A DNA stretch of 64,000 nt from Pseudomonas knackmussii B13 (GCF_000689415.1 NZ_HG322950.1:4161501-4225500); one strand, 5' to 3'. Counted from the first letter of the stretch, positions 34,473-43,748 are shown. Translations and numbers: made by a program. Notes: generated by a model from the letters alone, not told the origin.

Positions 34473-34941
34473 GCTCCCTTCCTCCGCGCACTGCCCGGCA
34501 ACGGCTCCACCGCTGCCTGAGACTCCGAATTGGCCACGACGCCTACAGCATCCGGATACATGCGAAGAAGGAAGGCAACGAGTACAGGCGTTTAAGTATC
34601 AAAATGCCAGTGACAATTTTTTGTCGAATCTGGCAGCGCCTTTTATCGCTCGCCGCTGAAATCCCCGCCCTAGCCGCTCTGAAACGTACATAGCCGAACG
34701 TATTAACCCTTTTACCTGCCCATACCCAGGAAAAATCAGGGGTTACGGAATTTACAATGTGCTGGATTTCACATGGCTCATAAGACTTTTTCCGAATAGA
34801 GCTTGTGAAAAATTCTTCTGAGGCTCGCTGAAAGTTGTTCTTAGCTCTGATGTTACAAGCGTGAAACGCTTGATATCAGAAAATAGCCAATTAATTGGCG
34901 AAATGCAGAGCATCGAAGTAAGCGAACACCAGGAGAGAGCC
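34473..34941. promoter_or_regulatory. Divergent control region of the adhesin and its secretion operon
   Basis: 469 bp, clearly richer in A+T than its surroundings, without a credible gene. It must hold the promoters of the adhesin (leftward) and of the TolC-ABC-HlyD genes (rightward). It contains a dyad at 34605-34635 (TGCCAG-TGACAA-TTTT-TTGTCG-AATC-TGGCA), a possible operator. Confidence 0.65.
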
Positions 34942-36300
34942 ATGCGTAGCAGTAACGCAGCACTATGGAGCGGTGTATTTCTGGCGGCCACCTGCGCCAA
35001 TGGCCACGCAATGAGCCTAACGCAAGCCATTCAGAACACCCTGCAATACCACCCCGAGATCAGCCAGAGCATGAACAGCCGGCTGACCGCCGACCAGGAA
35101 CTGAAGATCGCCCGGGGAGGCTATCTTCCTACCGTCGACCTGCTGCTGGGCTACGGCCGCGAAGGCGTCGACAGTCCGACCACCCGACAGAACGGCAACC
35201 ACGGCACCGTGACCCTGGACCGCGGCGACGCGGAACTCCGTCTGCAACAGATGCTGTTCGACGGCTTCGCCACTCCCAACGAAGTGGCGCGCAACGAGGC
35301 CAACGTCAACTCCAAGGCATTCCGTGTGCTCGGCACTTCGGAGAACGCCGCGCTGCGTACCGTCGAGGTCTACCTCAGCGTGCTGCAGCATCGCGAGCAG
35401 GTGGATCTGGCGCGCAACAACCTGCAGGCGCACCAGCGCATCGGCGACCAGATCGCCCTGCGCAGCAAGCAGGGCGTCGGCAGCGCCGCCGACAACGACC
35501 AGGCCACTGCCCGTCTCGCCCTGGCGCAGAACAACCTCTATACGGAGGAAGTCGACCTGCGCGATGCCGAGGCCAACTTCTTCAGCGCCGTCGGCAAACT
35601 GCCCGACGAGCTGGAAACCCCGAGCACGGTCAAGGCCCTGTTGCCGGCAGACCTGAACGGCGCCCGCCAGGAAGTCATGGCCAACAACCCGCTGCTGAAA
35701 TCCGCCCAGGCCGACGTCAACGCCGCGGAGAAACAATACGAGGCCGCCAAGGCACCGTATTACCCGCGCTTCGACCTCGAACTGTCGCAGGCGGCGAACA
35801 ACAACGTGGACGGCGAGGAAGGCCACTTCAACGACTGGGAAGCCCAGGTGGTGATGCGCTACAACCTGTTCAACGGCCTGCGCGACCAGGCCAAGCTGGG
35901 CGCCACCTCGCACCAGATCGACGAAGCCAAGGACATCCGCAACAACGCCCTGCGCCTGCTCAACGAGAACCTCTCGCTGGCCTGGGACGCCATGGAGAAC
36001 GCCACCAAGCAGACCGCCCCGGCCCGCGAGTACGCCGACTACACCCGCAAGGTGCGTGAGGCCTACCAGCAGCAGTTCACCCTCGGCCAGCGCACCCTGC
36101 TCGACCTGCTGGACAGCGAGAACGAACTGTTCACCGCCAACCGTCGCTACACCCAGGTGCGCTACACCGAGGAATATTCTCGCTACCGCGTACTGGCCGC
36201 GATGGGCGCCCTGCTCCGCTCGCAGAACGTAGTACCGCCCCACGAAGGGGTGGCGCTTTCCGATGTGAAGAACGAGGCACGCCTGCCCACCATGCAATAA
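34942..36300 (+). CDS. TolC-family outer-membrane protein of the type I secretion system (LapE-like)
   Basis: 452-aa outer-membrane channel. The signal peptide MRSSNAALWSGVFLAATCANGHA precedes MSLTQAIQNTLQYHPEI, the typical TolC/OEP start, and two OEP repeats follow (LRLQQMLFDGFATPNEVARN in the first, VVMRYNLFNGLRDQAKLGAT in the second). It should form the trimeric exit duct in which the adhesin N-terminus stays anchored. The start at 34942 has AGGAGAG five bases upstream; earlier in-frame starts would bury the signal peptide. It is the first gene of the exporter operon; the ABC gene follows after 104 bp. Confidence 0.92.
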   Translation: MRSSNAALWSGVFLAATCANGHAMSLTQAIQNTLQYHPEISQSMNSRLTADQELKIARGGYLPTVDLLLGYGREGVDSPTTRQNGNHGTVTLDRGDAELRLQQMLFDGFATPNEVARNEANVNSKAFRVLGTSENAALRTVEVYLSVLQHREQVDLARNNLQAHQRIGDQIALRSKQGVGSAADNDQATARLALAQNNLYTEEVDLRDAEANFFSAVGKLPDELETPSTVKALLPADLNGARQEVMANNPLLKSAQADVNAAEKQYEAAKAPYYPRFDLELSQAANNNVDGEEGHFNDWEAQVVMRYNLFNGLRDQAKLGATSHQIDEAKDIRNNALRLLNENLSLAWDAMENATKQTAPAREYADYTRKVREAYQQQFTLGQRTLLDLLDSENELFTANRRYTQVRYTEEYSRYRVLAAMGALLRSQNVVPPHEGVALSDVKNEARLPTMQ

Positions 36301-36404
36301 AGGGCGCTTTCGTTCGCCGCGCGCGGCGGCCGGGATGGCCGCCGAAGTGCGTTGCGAAGCGCCCCCGAGGGCCCCAGAGAGGCCCGGGAGTAAGGAGCGT
36401 GACC

Positions 36405-38567
36405 ATGATCATCCAGGAGCGCGGCGCCACGACGCCGGACGATCCGCGCCTGAGCCACGACGATCCCCTGCTCGATGGCTTGCTCATCCTCTGCCGCCTG
36501 CACGGCTGCGCGGTCAGCCGCACCGGCCTGACCGCCGGCCTGCCCCTGCCCCAGCAACGCCTGAGCGCCGAACTGCTGCCCCGCGCGGCGGCCCGCGCCG
36601 GCCTGCAAGGGCGCTTGCTGCGCCGCGACCTCAAGGCCATCCCCGCGCTCAACCTGCCGGTGCTGCTGCTGCTCGACGGCGGCCGCAGCGCGGTGTTGCG
36701 CCAATGGGGCAACGACGGCAAGGCGCTGATCCTGCCCAGCGAGACCGAGGGCGGCGAACAGTGGGTGAGCATCGAAGAACTGGCCGCGCAATACAGCGGC
36801 CACGCACTCTTCGCCCGTCCACGGCATGAACTGGAAGCCGCGCGCCAACCGCTGGTGCCACGGGTAGAGGCCTGGTTCCGCGACACCCTCAAGCTGTCGC
36901 GCTGGCTGTACACCGACGCCCTGGTCGCCAGCCTGCTTATTAATGTGCTGAGCATGCTGGTGCCGCTGTTCGTCATGCAGACCTACGACCGCGTGGTGCC
37001 CAACCAGGCCACCTCGACCCTCTGGGTGCTGGCCAGCGGGCTGCTGCTGGGCACCCTCTTCGAGCTGCTGCTGCGGGTGCTGCGCTCGCACCTGCTCGAC
37101 CTCGCCGGCAAGAAGACCGACGTGGTGCTCTCGGCGACCCTCTTCGAGCGCATCACCGGCATGGCCATGAAGTTCCGCCCGGCCACGGTCGGCGGTTTCG
37201 CCCAGAGCATCCACGACTTCCAGGGCCTGCGCGAATTCCTCACCGCGCTGACCCTGACCAGCCTGATCGACCTGCCCTTCTCGCTGCTGATGATCCTGGT
37301 CATCGGCCTGCTGGGCGGCGTGCTGGTTGCCGTGCCGCTGCTGGCCTTCCCAGTCACCATCCTGTTCGCCTACGTGATCCAGGCGCGCCTGCGCGACACC
37401 GTGCAGAAGAGCCTGACCCTCGGCGCCGAACGCCAGGCGCTGCTGATCGAAACCCTCGGCGGCCTGGAGATGCTCAAGGCCTGCGGCGCGGAAAGCGAGC
37501 GCCAATACCGCTGGGAAGCCACCCACGGCGCGCTCAGCCGCCTGGACAACCACGCGCGCTTCCTCTCCACCCTGGCCACCAACGGCACCCTGTTCATCCA
37601 GCAGTTCGCCGGCATGGCCATGATCATCTGCGGGGTCTACGCGATCCTCGACGGCCAGCTCAGCGTCGGCGCGCTGGTCGCCTGCTACATGCTCAACAGC
37701 CGCGTCCTGGCGCCGCTCGGGCAGATCGCCGGGCTGATCACCCGCCACCAGCAGGCGCGCCTGACCATGAAAAGCACCGACGCGCTCATGGCCCTGCCGC
37801 AGGAGCGCGAGGCGCGCCAGCGCCCGCTGGAGCGCACCCAGCTGCACGGTGCGCTGGAAATGCGCCAGGTGGAATTCCGCTACCCGGACCAGCCGGTGCC
37901 GGCACTCAGCCAGATCAGCCTGCGCCTGGCGCCGGGCGAAAAGGTCGGCCTGATCGGCCGCAGCGGCTCGGGCAAGAGCACCCTGGCGCGCCTGCTGCTG
38001 GGCTTCTACCAGCCGGACGAAGGCCAGATCCTCCTCGATGGCCTGGACCTGCGGCAGATAGACGTCGCCGACCTGCGCCAGCAGACCGGCTACGTCGCCC
38101 ACGACCTGCCGCTGCTGGCCGGCAGCCTGCGCGACAACCTGACCCTGGGCGCGCGCTACGTCAGCGACGCACGCATGCTCGAAGTGGCCGAGCTGACCGG
38201 CGTCAGCGAACTGGCCCGGCAGCACCCGCTGGGCTTCGACCGCCCGGTGGGCGAGCGCGGCCAGCTGCTCTCCGGCGGCCAGCGGCAGGCGGTGCTGATG
38301 GCCCGCGCGCTGCTGCTCGACCCGCCGCTGCTGGTGCTCGACGAGCCGACCAGCGCCATGGACAACAGCAGCGAGGAAGTCCTGCGCCGCCGCCTGCAGG
38401 ACTGCAGCCGCGGCAAGACCCTGCTGCTGGTGACCCACCGCACCTCCATGCTCAGCCTGGTCGACCGGCTGATCGTCCTGGACAACGGCCGCATCGTCGC
38501 CGACGGGCCCAAGGATGCGGTGATCGATGCATTGCGCAAGGGCCACGTCGGCCCGTCAGCGGGGTAG
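36405..38567 (+). CDS. Type I secretion ABC transporter (LapB-like)
   Basis: 720-aa fused permease-ATPase. Residues about 20-145 form a C39-peptidase-like domain without the catalytic Cys motif (DPLLDGLLILCRLHGCAVS in its place), which recruits the substrate instead of cutting it. Six TM helices span about 165-440. The nucleotide-binding domain has Walker A GRSGSGKST near 517, the ABC signature LLSGGQRQAV, Walker B LLVLDEPTSAMD and the H-loop VTHRTS. A GTG six bases upstream is an alternative start; the ATG at 36405 has better spacing from AAGGAG. The HlyD-like gene begins four bases after its stop. Confidence 0.93.
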   Translation: MIIQERGATTPDDPRLSHDDPLLDGLLILCRLHGCAVSRTGLTAGLPLPQQRLSAELLPRAAARAGLQGRLLRRDLKAIPALNLPVLLLLDGGRSAVLRQWGNDGKALILPSETEGGEQWVSIEELAAQYSGHALFARPRHELEAARQPLVPRVEAWFRDTLKLSRWLYTDALVASLLINVLSMLVPLFVMQTYDRVVPNQATSTLWVLASGLLLGTLFELLLRVLRSHLLDLAGKKTDVVLSATLFERITGMAMKFRPATVGGFAQSIHDFQGLREFLTALTLTSLIDLPFSLLMILVIGLLGGVLVAVPLLAFPVTILFAYVIQARLRDTVQKSLTLGAERQALLIETLGGLEMLKACGAESERQYRWEATHGALSRLDNHARFLSTLATNGTLFIQQFAGMAMIICGVYAILDGQLSVGALVACYMLNSRVLAPLGQIAGLITRHQQARLTMKSTDALMALPQEREARQRPLERTQLHGALEMRQVEFRYPDQPVPALSQISLRLAPGEKVGLIGRSGSGKSTLARLLLGFYQPDEGQILLDGLDLRQIDVADLRQQTGYVAHDLPLLAGSLRDNLTLGARYVSDARMLEVAELTGVSELARQHPLGFDRPVGERGQLLSGGQRQAVLMARALLLDPPLLVLDEPTSAMDNSSEEVLRRRLQDCSRGKTLLLVTHRTSMLSLVDRLIVLDNGRIVADGPKDAVIDALRKGHVGPSAG

Positions 38568-38571
38568 CGCC

Positions 38572-39918
38572 ATGGCCAGCAGTCAGCCGTCTCCAGGTTA
38601 TTTCGGTGCCCGCCGCGACATCGAGTTCATGCCCGAGGTGCAGGGCACGGTCGAGGAAGATTCTCCCCTGACCGCACGCATCACCCTCTGGGCGGTGCTC
38701 GCCCTGCTGGTGGCGGCGGTCGTCTGGGCGTACTTCGCCAAGCTCGAGGAGGTCACCAAGGGCGAAGGCAAGGCCATCCCTTCGAGCAAGGTGCAGACCA
38801 TCCAGAACCTGGAAGGCGGCATCGTCTCGGAGATCTTCGTCCACGAAGGCCAGGTGGTGGAAAAGGGCCAGACCCTGCTGCGCCTGGACGACACCCGCTT
38901 CGCCTCCAACCGCGACGAGACCGACGCCGACCGCAACTCGCTGGAAGCCCGCGTCGAGCGCCTGAGCGCCGAGGCCGACGGCCGCGCGCCGAACTTCTCC
39001 GAGCAGCTGAACAAGGAAGCGCCGCAGGTGGTCGACGACCAGATGCGCCTCTACCACACCCGCCAGGCGCGCCAGGACAGCGAGGTCAACATCCTCCAGG
39101 AACAGCTGCGGCAGAAGACCCAGGAGCTCGCCGAGTTCCGCGCCAAGCAGCAGCAATACCGCTCCAGCCTGGGCCTGGTGCAGCAGGAGCTGAACATGTC
39201 CGAGCCGCTGGTGAAGAGCGGCGCCATCTCGCCGGTGGAAATGCTGCGCCTGCGCCGCAGCGCGGTGGAGATCAACGGCGAATTGAGCGCCACCACCCTG
39301 GCCATTCCCCGTGCCGAGGCGGCGGTGCAGGAAATCGCGCGCAAGGTCGACGAATCGCGCCTGGGCTTTCGCAGCGACGCGCTCAAGGAACTCAACGAAG
39401 TGCGCACCGAGCTGAACAAGCTCACCGCCAGCAGCCGCGCCATCGACGACAAGGTCAGCCGCACCACCGTGGTGTCGCCGGTACGCGGCATCGTCAAGCA
39501 ACTCAAGGTCAACACCATCGGCGGCGTGGTGCAGCCGGGCAGCGACATGGTGGAAATCGTCCCGCTGGAGGACAACCTGCTGGTGGAAGCGAAGATCCGC
39601 CCGCAGGACGTCGCCTTCCTGCGCCCCGGCCAGCCGGCCACGGTGAAGTTCACCGCCTACGACTACACCATCTACGGCGGGCTGAAAGCGCAGCTGGAAC
39701 TGATCAGCGCCGACACCATCACCGACGACAAGGGCAACGCCTTCTACCTGATCCAGGTGCGCACCAGCAAGAACCACCTGGGCACCGACGCCAAGCCGCT
39801 GCTGATCATCCCCGGCATGGTGGCGACGGTGGACATCATCACCGGCGAGAAGAGCGTGCTCGACTACATCCTCAAGCCGGTGCTCAAGGCGCGGTGGGAG
39901 GCCCTGCGGGAGCGCTAA
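38572..39918 (+). CDS. HlyD-family membrane fusion protein (LapC-like)
   Basis: 448-aa periplasmic adaptor linking the ABC transporter to the TolC-like pore. It has one N-terminal TM helix (about 38-58, ITLWAVLALLVAAVVWAYFA), a biotinyl-lipoyl half motif (NLEGGIVSEIFVHEGQVVEKGQ), a long coiled coil (about 110-300), then the second half motif and beta-barrel (VVSPVRGIVKQLKVNTIGGVV). The type I secretion MFP signature is clear and the length is usual. It is the last gene of the exporter operon. The DNA after it is repeat-rich and has no LapD/LapG genes. Confidence 0.92.
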   Translation: MASSQPSPGYFGARRDIEFMPEVQGTVEEDSPLTARITLWAVLALLVAAVVWAYFAKLEEVTKGEGKAIPSSKVQTIQNLEGGIVSEIFVHEGQVVEKGQTLLRLDDTRFASNRDETDADRNSLEARVERLSAEADGRAPNFSEQLNKEAPQVVDDQMRLYHTRQARQDSEVNILQEQLRQKTQELAEFRAKQQQYRSSLGLVQQELNMSEPLVKSGAISPVEMLRLRRSAVEINGELSATTLAIPRAEAAVQEIARKVDESRLGFRSDALKELNEVRTELNKLTASSRAIDDKVSRTTVVSPVRGIVKQLKVNTIGGVVQPGSDMVEIVPLEDNLLVEAKIRPQDVAFLRPGQPATVKFTAYDYTIYGGLKAQLELISADTITDDKGNAFYLIQVRTSKNHLGTDAKPLLIIPGMVATVDIITGEKSVLDYILKPVLKARWEALRER

Positions 39919-39954
39919 CGCTCGCGCGCCGCTCTTCGTAGGAGCAACTGTCTT

Positions 39955-40435
39955 CTAGGCTCCCGCGTTCGCGGGAGTGACGGAGTTGAGACTCGTGCTT
40001 TTGGGCGTCTTCCCCGCGAACGCGGGGATCTAGGAAACGAATTTCCAGAGAAACATCCGCACGCGCCAGACCGCCCCTTACAGCAGGCCGAGCAAAGCCC
40101 ACGCAGAGGAGGTTGCGCGACATGGATGTCGCAAAAGCCTCGATCAGTACAGGGACGTACTGTCGGGGCGGGCCTCCGGGTGCGTGGGAATGTGCGAGGG
40201 AAGTCCGGCTCCGCCGGACCCGTATGTCGGGGCAAGACCTTTGCTTACTTTGGGCCGGGGTGGCGTCCCACCGCTTGCCAAAGTGAGTCGCCCGAGGGGG
40301 CGAAACAAGAAACATCCGAACACGCCGAAGCGGCGCGCTACACCCAGACAAGACGCTGGGTGACTCGCTTCAGGTCGCACTGATGCGCGTTCAGCGCAAG
40401 CGCTGCCCCGCATTCGCGAGGAAGACGAGGGAACA
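39955..40435 (-). repeat. About 480-bp intergenic repeat element, copy 2
   Basis: Second copy of the element at 22694-23197, its core in opposite orientation in the window. The core is about 90 percent identical by eye (for example the block with GCGACATCCATGTCGC at 40118-40133 and the block CGCCCGAGGGGGCGAAACAAG at 40290-40310). Ends carry the same CCCCGCGAACGCGGGG-type hairpins, near 40011-40030 and 40406-40426, with an extra one at 39960-39980. Frames across it are not convincing genes. Confidence 0.75.
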
Positions 40436-40453
40436 GGTGGCGAGCCAAGCCAG

Positions 40454-40552
40454 GTTCGCGAGCAAGCTCGCTCCTACGCCAGCCGGCTGGCACGTGCCCA
40501 TGTAGGAGCGGCCCATGGCCGCGATTCGCGCGCATGGCGCGCTCCTACAGGG
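40454..40552. repeat. REP cluster downstream of the DTW-domain gene
   Basis: An arm CGCGAGCAAGCTCGCTCCTA (from 40457) followed by a complete unit from TGTAGGAGCGGCCCATGGCC to GGCGCGCTCCTACA. It separates the long repeat from the minus-strand DTW gene and may act as its 3' end. Confidence 0.85.
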
Positions 40553-40564
40553 ACACACTGCGCG

Positions 40565-41164
40565 TCAGGCCGGGCGCTGGTGATTGCGGCGGAAGGTCTC
40601 TTCGCCCATCGCGGCTATCTGCCCTTCGATCAGGGCGTCGAACGGGCGCAGCAGTTCGTCGAAGTGCTGCGGCGCATCGAGCGCATTGAGGGCGTGGACC
40701 ACCGCTTCGATGGTCGACAGAGCACCCTCGGCCGGCGCCTTGCGCAGGCGGTAGCGCGAGCTCAGGCCTTCGGGCAGGACCACCCGCGGCAGTGCCGCCA
40801 GTTCCGGGTTCAGGTGCAGCAGCTTGCGCGCCTTGCGCCAGGTGCCGTCGGGGACGATCAGTTGGCACGGCAGATCGGCGCAAGCCTCGCGCACTTCCTC
40901 CAGCTCCTTGGCCTGTTCGCCAGGAAACAGCAGCCAGCTCTGGTAGTCCGCGCGCTGCCAGCTCTCCGGGGCGAAGCGCTCGCCCACCCGCAATTCGGCG
41001 TTCTGCAAGCCAAGGGCGGCCAGGCGCGCGGTGTTCAGCGCGTGGTCGGTTTCGCTGGGATGTTGCAGCAGGAGCACGCGGGTGCGACTGCCCAGGCTGG
41101 GGATAAGTACGCACAGGCAATGCCCTTCCGGCCGCAGGCAGCGCTCGCAGCGGGCGCGGCTCAT
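40565..41164 (-). CDS. DTW-domain tRNA-uridine aminocarboxypropyltransferase
   Basis: 199-aa protein of the DTW/TapT (YfiP) family, which transfers the aminocarboxypropyl group from SAM to tRNA uridine (acp3U47). Visible are the N-terminal zinc-binding Cys set (CERCLRPEGHCLC), the conserved HPSETDHALNTARL, and the family motif in DGTWRKARKLL. Its ATG overlaps the gbuR stop by four bases (ATGA), so it is cotranscribed with and coupled to gbuR, although the two functions seem unrelated. Confidence 0.9.
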   Translation of the reverse strand: MSRARCERCLRPEGHCLCVLIPSLGSRTRVLLLQHPSETDHALNTARLAALGLQNAELRVGERFAPESWQRADYQSWLLFPGEQAKELEEVREACADLPCQLIVPDGTWRKARKLLHLNPELAALPRVVLPEGLSSRYRLRKAPAEGALSTIEAVVHALNALDAPQHFDELLRPFDALIEGQIAAMGEETFRRNHQRPA

Positions 41165-42057
41165 GGTTTGTCGGGCTGCGTGCGCAGCAGGTCGCGGAAG
41201 TTCTGGATCAGCGGCTCGCGGGAACGGCCGCGACGCAGGATCAGCGAGAACGGCGCCTGGTAGCCGAAGGTCGCCGGCAGCAGCGCGCGCAGGCGGCCCT
41301 GGTCGACCCAGGGATGGGCGTAGTGCTCGGGCAGGTAGCCGATGTAGCCGCCGGACAGGATCAGGATCAGCTGCGCTTCCATACTTTCCACGGTCGCGGC
41401 GCTGTGCTTGAAGCCGTGCCGGGCCAGCTCCGCCTGGCTCCAGTAGCCGCGGCCGACCATGCGCTGCTGGGTGATGAGCTCGGCGGGAATCCGCCGGCCG
41501 TCGAACAGCGGGTGGCGGTCGCTGCAGTACAGCCAGTGCTGCTCTCTATACAGGGGCTGGTAGACCAGGCCGTTCATCCGGCTGAAGAAGGAGCCGATGG
41601 CCAGGTCCAGGCGGTTGTCCAGCACCGCCAGCTGCAGCTCGTAGGGGCTCTGTACCTGCAGGTGCAGGTGCACCGCCGGGTGCAGGCCGCTGAACGAGCC
41701 GATCACCTCGGCCAGCGGCAGCGCCGGGTCGCTCACCGTGGAGTCGAGCACGCCGAGGTTGAGGGTGCCGCGCAGTTCGCCCTTGAGGGTCGACGCATAG
41801 CGCTCGAAGCCTTCCAGTTCGCCGAGGATGCGCAGGGTTTCCTGGTGGAACAGCTCGCCCTTGCTGGTCAGGCCGAAGCCGCCACGGCCGCGGTGGCACA
41901 GCACGATGCCCAGGTGGTTCTCCAGCTGGCTCATGTAGGTGCTGATCGCCGAGGTCGACAGGTTCAGCTCCTGCTGGGCCGAGGCGAAGCCCTGGTTGCG
42001 CACCACGCAGGCGAAAATCCGCAAAAGCTTGATGTCAGGCAACGCGCTGGCGCTCAT
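41161..42057 (-). CDS. gbuR: LysR-type regulator of guanidinobutyrate catabolism (GbuR-like)
   Basis: 298-aa LysR-family regulator. The winged helix-turn-helix is at residues 5-65 (IKLLRIFACVVRNQGFASAQ, LNLSTSAISTYMSQLENHLG), and the periplasmic-binding-like effector domain follows from about 90. It is divergent from the guanidinobutyrase gene as gbuR is from gbuA in P. aeruginosa, where GbuR activates gbuA on 4-guanidinobutyrate (established there; inferred here). A dyad suited to a LysR-type regulator lies between the two genes. The start at 42057 (MSASALPDIKLLRIF) is chosen over a longer frame because it begins just before the HTH. Confidence 0.88.
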   Translation of the reverse strand: MSASALPDIKLLRIFACVVRNQGFASAQQELNLSTSAISTYMSQLENHLGIVLCHRGRGGFGLTSKGELFHQETLRILGELEGFERYASTLKGELRGTLNLGVLDSTVSDPALPLAEVIGSFSGLHPAVHLHLQVQSPYELQLAVLDNRLDLAIGSFFSRMNGLVYQPLYREQHWLYCSDRHPLFDGRRIPAELITQQRMVGRGYWSQAELARHGFKHSAATVESMEAQLILILSGGYIGYLPEHYAHPWVDQGRLRALLPATFGYQAPFSLILRRGRSREPLIQNFRDLLRTQPDKP

Positions 42058-42214
42058 TTTGACTCCGGACGGCAGGGGTTGAAGGCTCCAGTTCAGCACT
42101 CCCTTGACTGGCCGTACGTCGGGGAACTTTTTCGCCGGCGGGCTGCAAGTCAGAGGCCACGGGCCTGGCAAGGCGGGGGCTGCGACAGGGGAGCGCAGTC
42201 TAGCGACTGCAGTT

Positions 42215-42234
42215 AGTTTAGAAAACTCTGAACT
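42215..42234. promoter_or_regulatory. Candidate GbuR operator (inverted repeat)
   Basis: AGTTTAGA-AAAC-TCTGAACT: arms match at 7 of 8 positions. It lies about 110 bp before gbuA and 160 bp before gbuR, where a LysR-type recognition site is expected. It is the strongest dyad I see in this gap. Confidence 0.55.
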
Positions 42235-42342
42235 GATTTTTTGTAGCCAGCGATTCTTCCGACTACCGCCCCTGACGAGAATCCCGTTTCAGTATCAACA
42301 AGCCTGTTCCCTTAAAACAGCGAATCGCGTGAGGCCTTCCCC

Positions 42343-43302
42343 ATGGACAAGAAACTCCACCAGCCCCTGGGCGGAAACGAAATGCCGCGCTTCGGCGGCA
42401 TCGCCACCATGATGCGCCTGCCGCATATCCAGAGTGAGGAAGAGCTGAACCAGCTCGACGCCGCCTTCGTCGGCGTGCCGCTGGATATCGGCACCTCCCT
42501 GCGCTCGGGCACCCGTTTCGGGCCCCGCGAGATCCGCGCCGAATCGGTGATGATCCGCCCGTACAACATGGCTACCGGCGCCGCTCCGTTCGATTCGCTG
42601 AACATCGCCGACATCGGCGACGTGGCGATCAACACCTTCAACCTGCTCGAAGCCGTGCGCATCATCGAGGAGGCCTACGACAAGATCCTCGACCACGGAA
42701 TCCTCCCGCTGACCCTCGGCGGCGACCACACCATCACCCTGCCGATCCTGCGTGCCATCCATAAAAAGCACGGCAAGGTCGGCCTGGTGCACATCGACGC
42801 CCACGCCGATGTAAACGACCACATGTTCGGCGAGAAGATCGCCCACGGCACCACCTTCCGCCGTGCCGTGGAAGAAGGCCTGCTGGATTGCGACCGCGTC
42901 GTGCAGATCGGCCTGCGTGCCCAGGGCTACACCGCCGAAGACTTCAACTGGAGCCGCAAGCAGGGCTTCCGCGTCGTGCAGGCCGAAGAGTGCTGGCACA
43001 AGTCGCTGGCCCCGCTGATGGCCGAAGTGCGCGAGAAGGTCGGCGGCGGCCCGGTCTACCTGTCCTTCGACATCGACGGCATCGACCCGGCCTGGGCGCC
43101 CGGCACCGGCACCCCTGAAATCGGCGGCCTGACCACCATCCAGGCGATGGAAATCATCCGTGGCTGCCAGGGCCTGGACATCATCGGCTGCGACGTGGTG
43201 GAAGTCTCCCCGCCCTACGACACCACCGGCAACACCTCGTTGCTCGGCGCCAACCTGCTGTACGAAATGCTCTGCATCCTCCCGGGCGTACAGCGCCGCT
43301 GA
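42343..43302 (+). CDS. gbuA: Guanidinobutyrase (GbuA)
   Basis: 319-aa ureohydrolase that splits 4-guanidinobutyrate into GABA and urea in the arginine dehydrogenase/transaminase pathways. Binuclear Mn ligands are visible in LGGDHT (about 124), HIDAHADVND (about 149) and SFDIDGIDP (about 241). Family members differ in guanidino substrate (agmatine, 3-guanidinopropionate, 4-guanidinobutyrate); the choice here rests on the divergent GbuR-like gene and the downstream order, which match the P. aeruginosa gbuA locus. The leader has a weak ribosome-binding site (GTGAGG). It is the first gene of a five- or six-gene rightward cluster. Confidence 0.92.
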   Translation: MDKKLHQPLGGNEMPRFGGIATMMRLPHIQSEEELNQLDAAFVGVPLDIGTSLRSGTRFGPREIRAESVMIRPYNMATGAAPFDSLNIADIGDVAINTFNLLEAVRIIEEAYDKILDHGILPLTLGGDHTITLPILRAIHKKHGKVGLVHIDAHADVNDHMFGEKIAHGTTFRRAVEEGLLDCDRVVQIGLRAQGYTAEDFNWSRKQGFRVVQAEECWHKSLAPLMAEVREKVGGGPVYLSFDIDGIDPAWAPGTGTPEIGGLTTIQAMEIIRGCQGLDIIGCDVVEVSPPYDTTGNTSLLGANLLYEMLCILPGVQRR

Positions 43303-43312
43303 GTAACCACAC

Positions 43313-43723
43313 ATGCAAAAAGACACCTGCGTAGCACAGGTGCTCGAGGCTGCCCGCGTTCTCGTGGCAGCCTTCGCGCGCACCGATACCGAGGCCTACT
43401 TCGCGGCTTTCAGCGAAGACGCCAGCTTCATCTTCCACACCTGGCCCCAGCCGCTGCTGTCGCGCGCGGCTTACCGCGAGGTGTGGGAAGGCTGGCTGCG
43501 TGACGACGGCTTCGAGGTTCTCGAATGCCAGTCGAGCAACACCTTTGTCAGCCTGCAGGGCGAGGACGTGGCGATTTTCACCCACGACGTCGCCACGCGG
43601 CTGCGCATCCAGGGAGAGGAAAGCCTGAGCCACGAACGGGAGACCATCGTCTTCCGCCGTGAACCACAACAAGGCCGTTGGCTGGCCGTACACGAGCATC
43701 TGTCACCGGCGCCCGCGCCGTAA
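43313..43723 (+). CDS. NTF2-like / SnoaL-type protein
   Basis: 136-aa cystatin-like NTF2-superfamily protein (VAAFARTDTEAYFAAFSEDA, FIFHTWPQPLLSRAAYREVW, IFTHDVATRLRIQG, SHERETIVFRRE). Such small cone-shaped domains may act as enzymes (isomerases, hydrolases) or just bind small molecules; a ketosteroid-isomerase-like acidic catalytic pair is not obvious. It is 10 bp after gbuA, within the cluster, as in P. aeruginosa PA1420, so it probably serves guanidino-compound catabolism in an unknown way. Confidence 0.8.
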   Translation: MQKDTCVAQVLEAARVLVAAFARTDTEAYFAAFSEDASFIFHTWPQPLLSRAAYREVWEGWLRDDGFEVLECQSSNTFVSLQGEDVAIFTHDVATRLRIQGEESLSHERETIVFRREPQQGRWLAVHEHLSPAPAP

Positions 43724-43748
43724 GACAGGCCATTCCCGGGAGGAAGTC

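Noticed and set aside
36183..38546. A 787-codon minus-strand frame across the ABC transporter gene
   Set aside because: Full overlap with a complete, motif-bearing ABC transporter on the plus strand; the antisense product is Gln/Ala/His-rich, as expected from a shadow frame in GC-rich DNA.
39930..40560. lapD/lapG or another adhesin-release gene after the HlyD-like gene
   Set aside because: The 640-bp gap contains only the repeat copy and REP units; no protein motif of either family is present.
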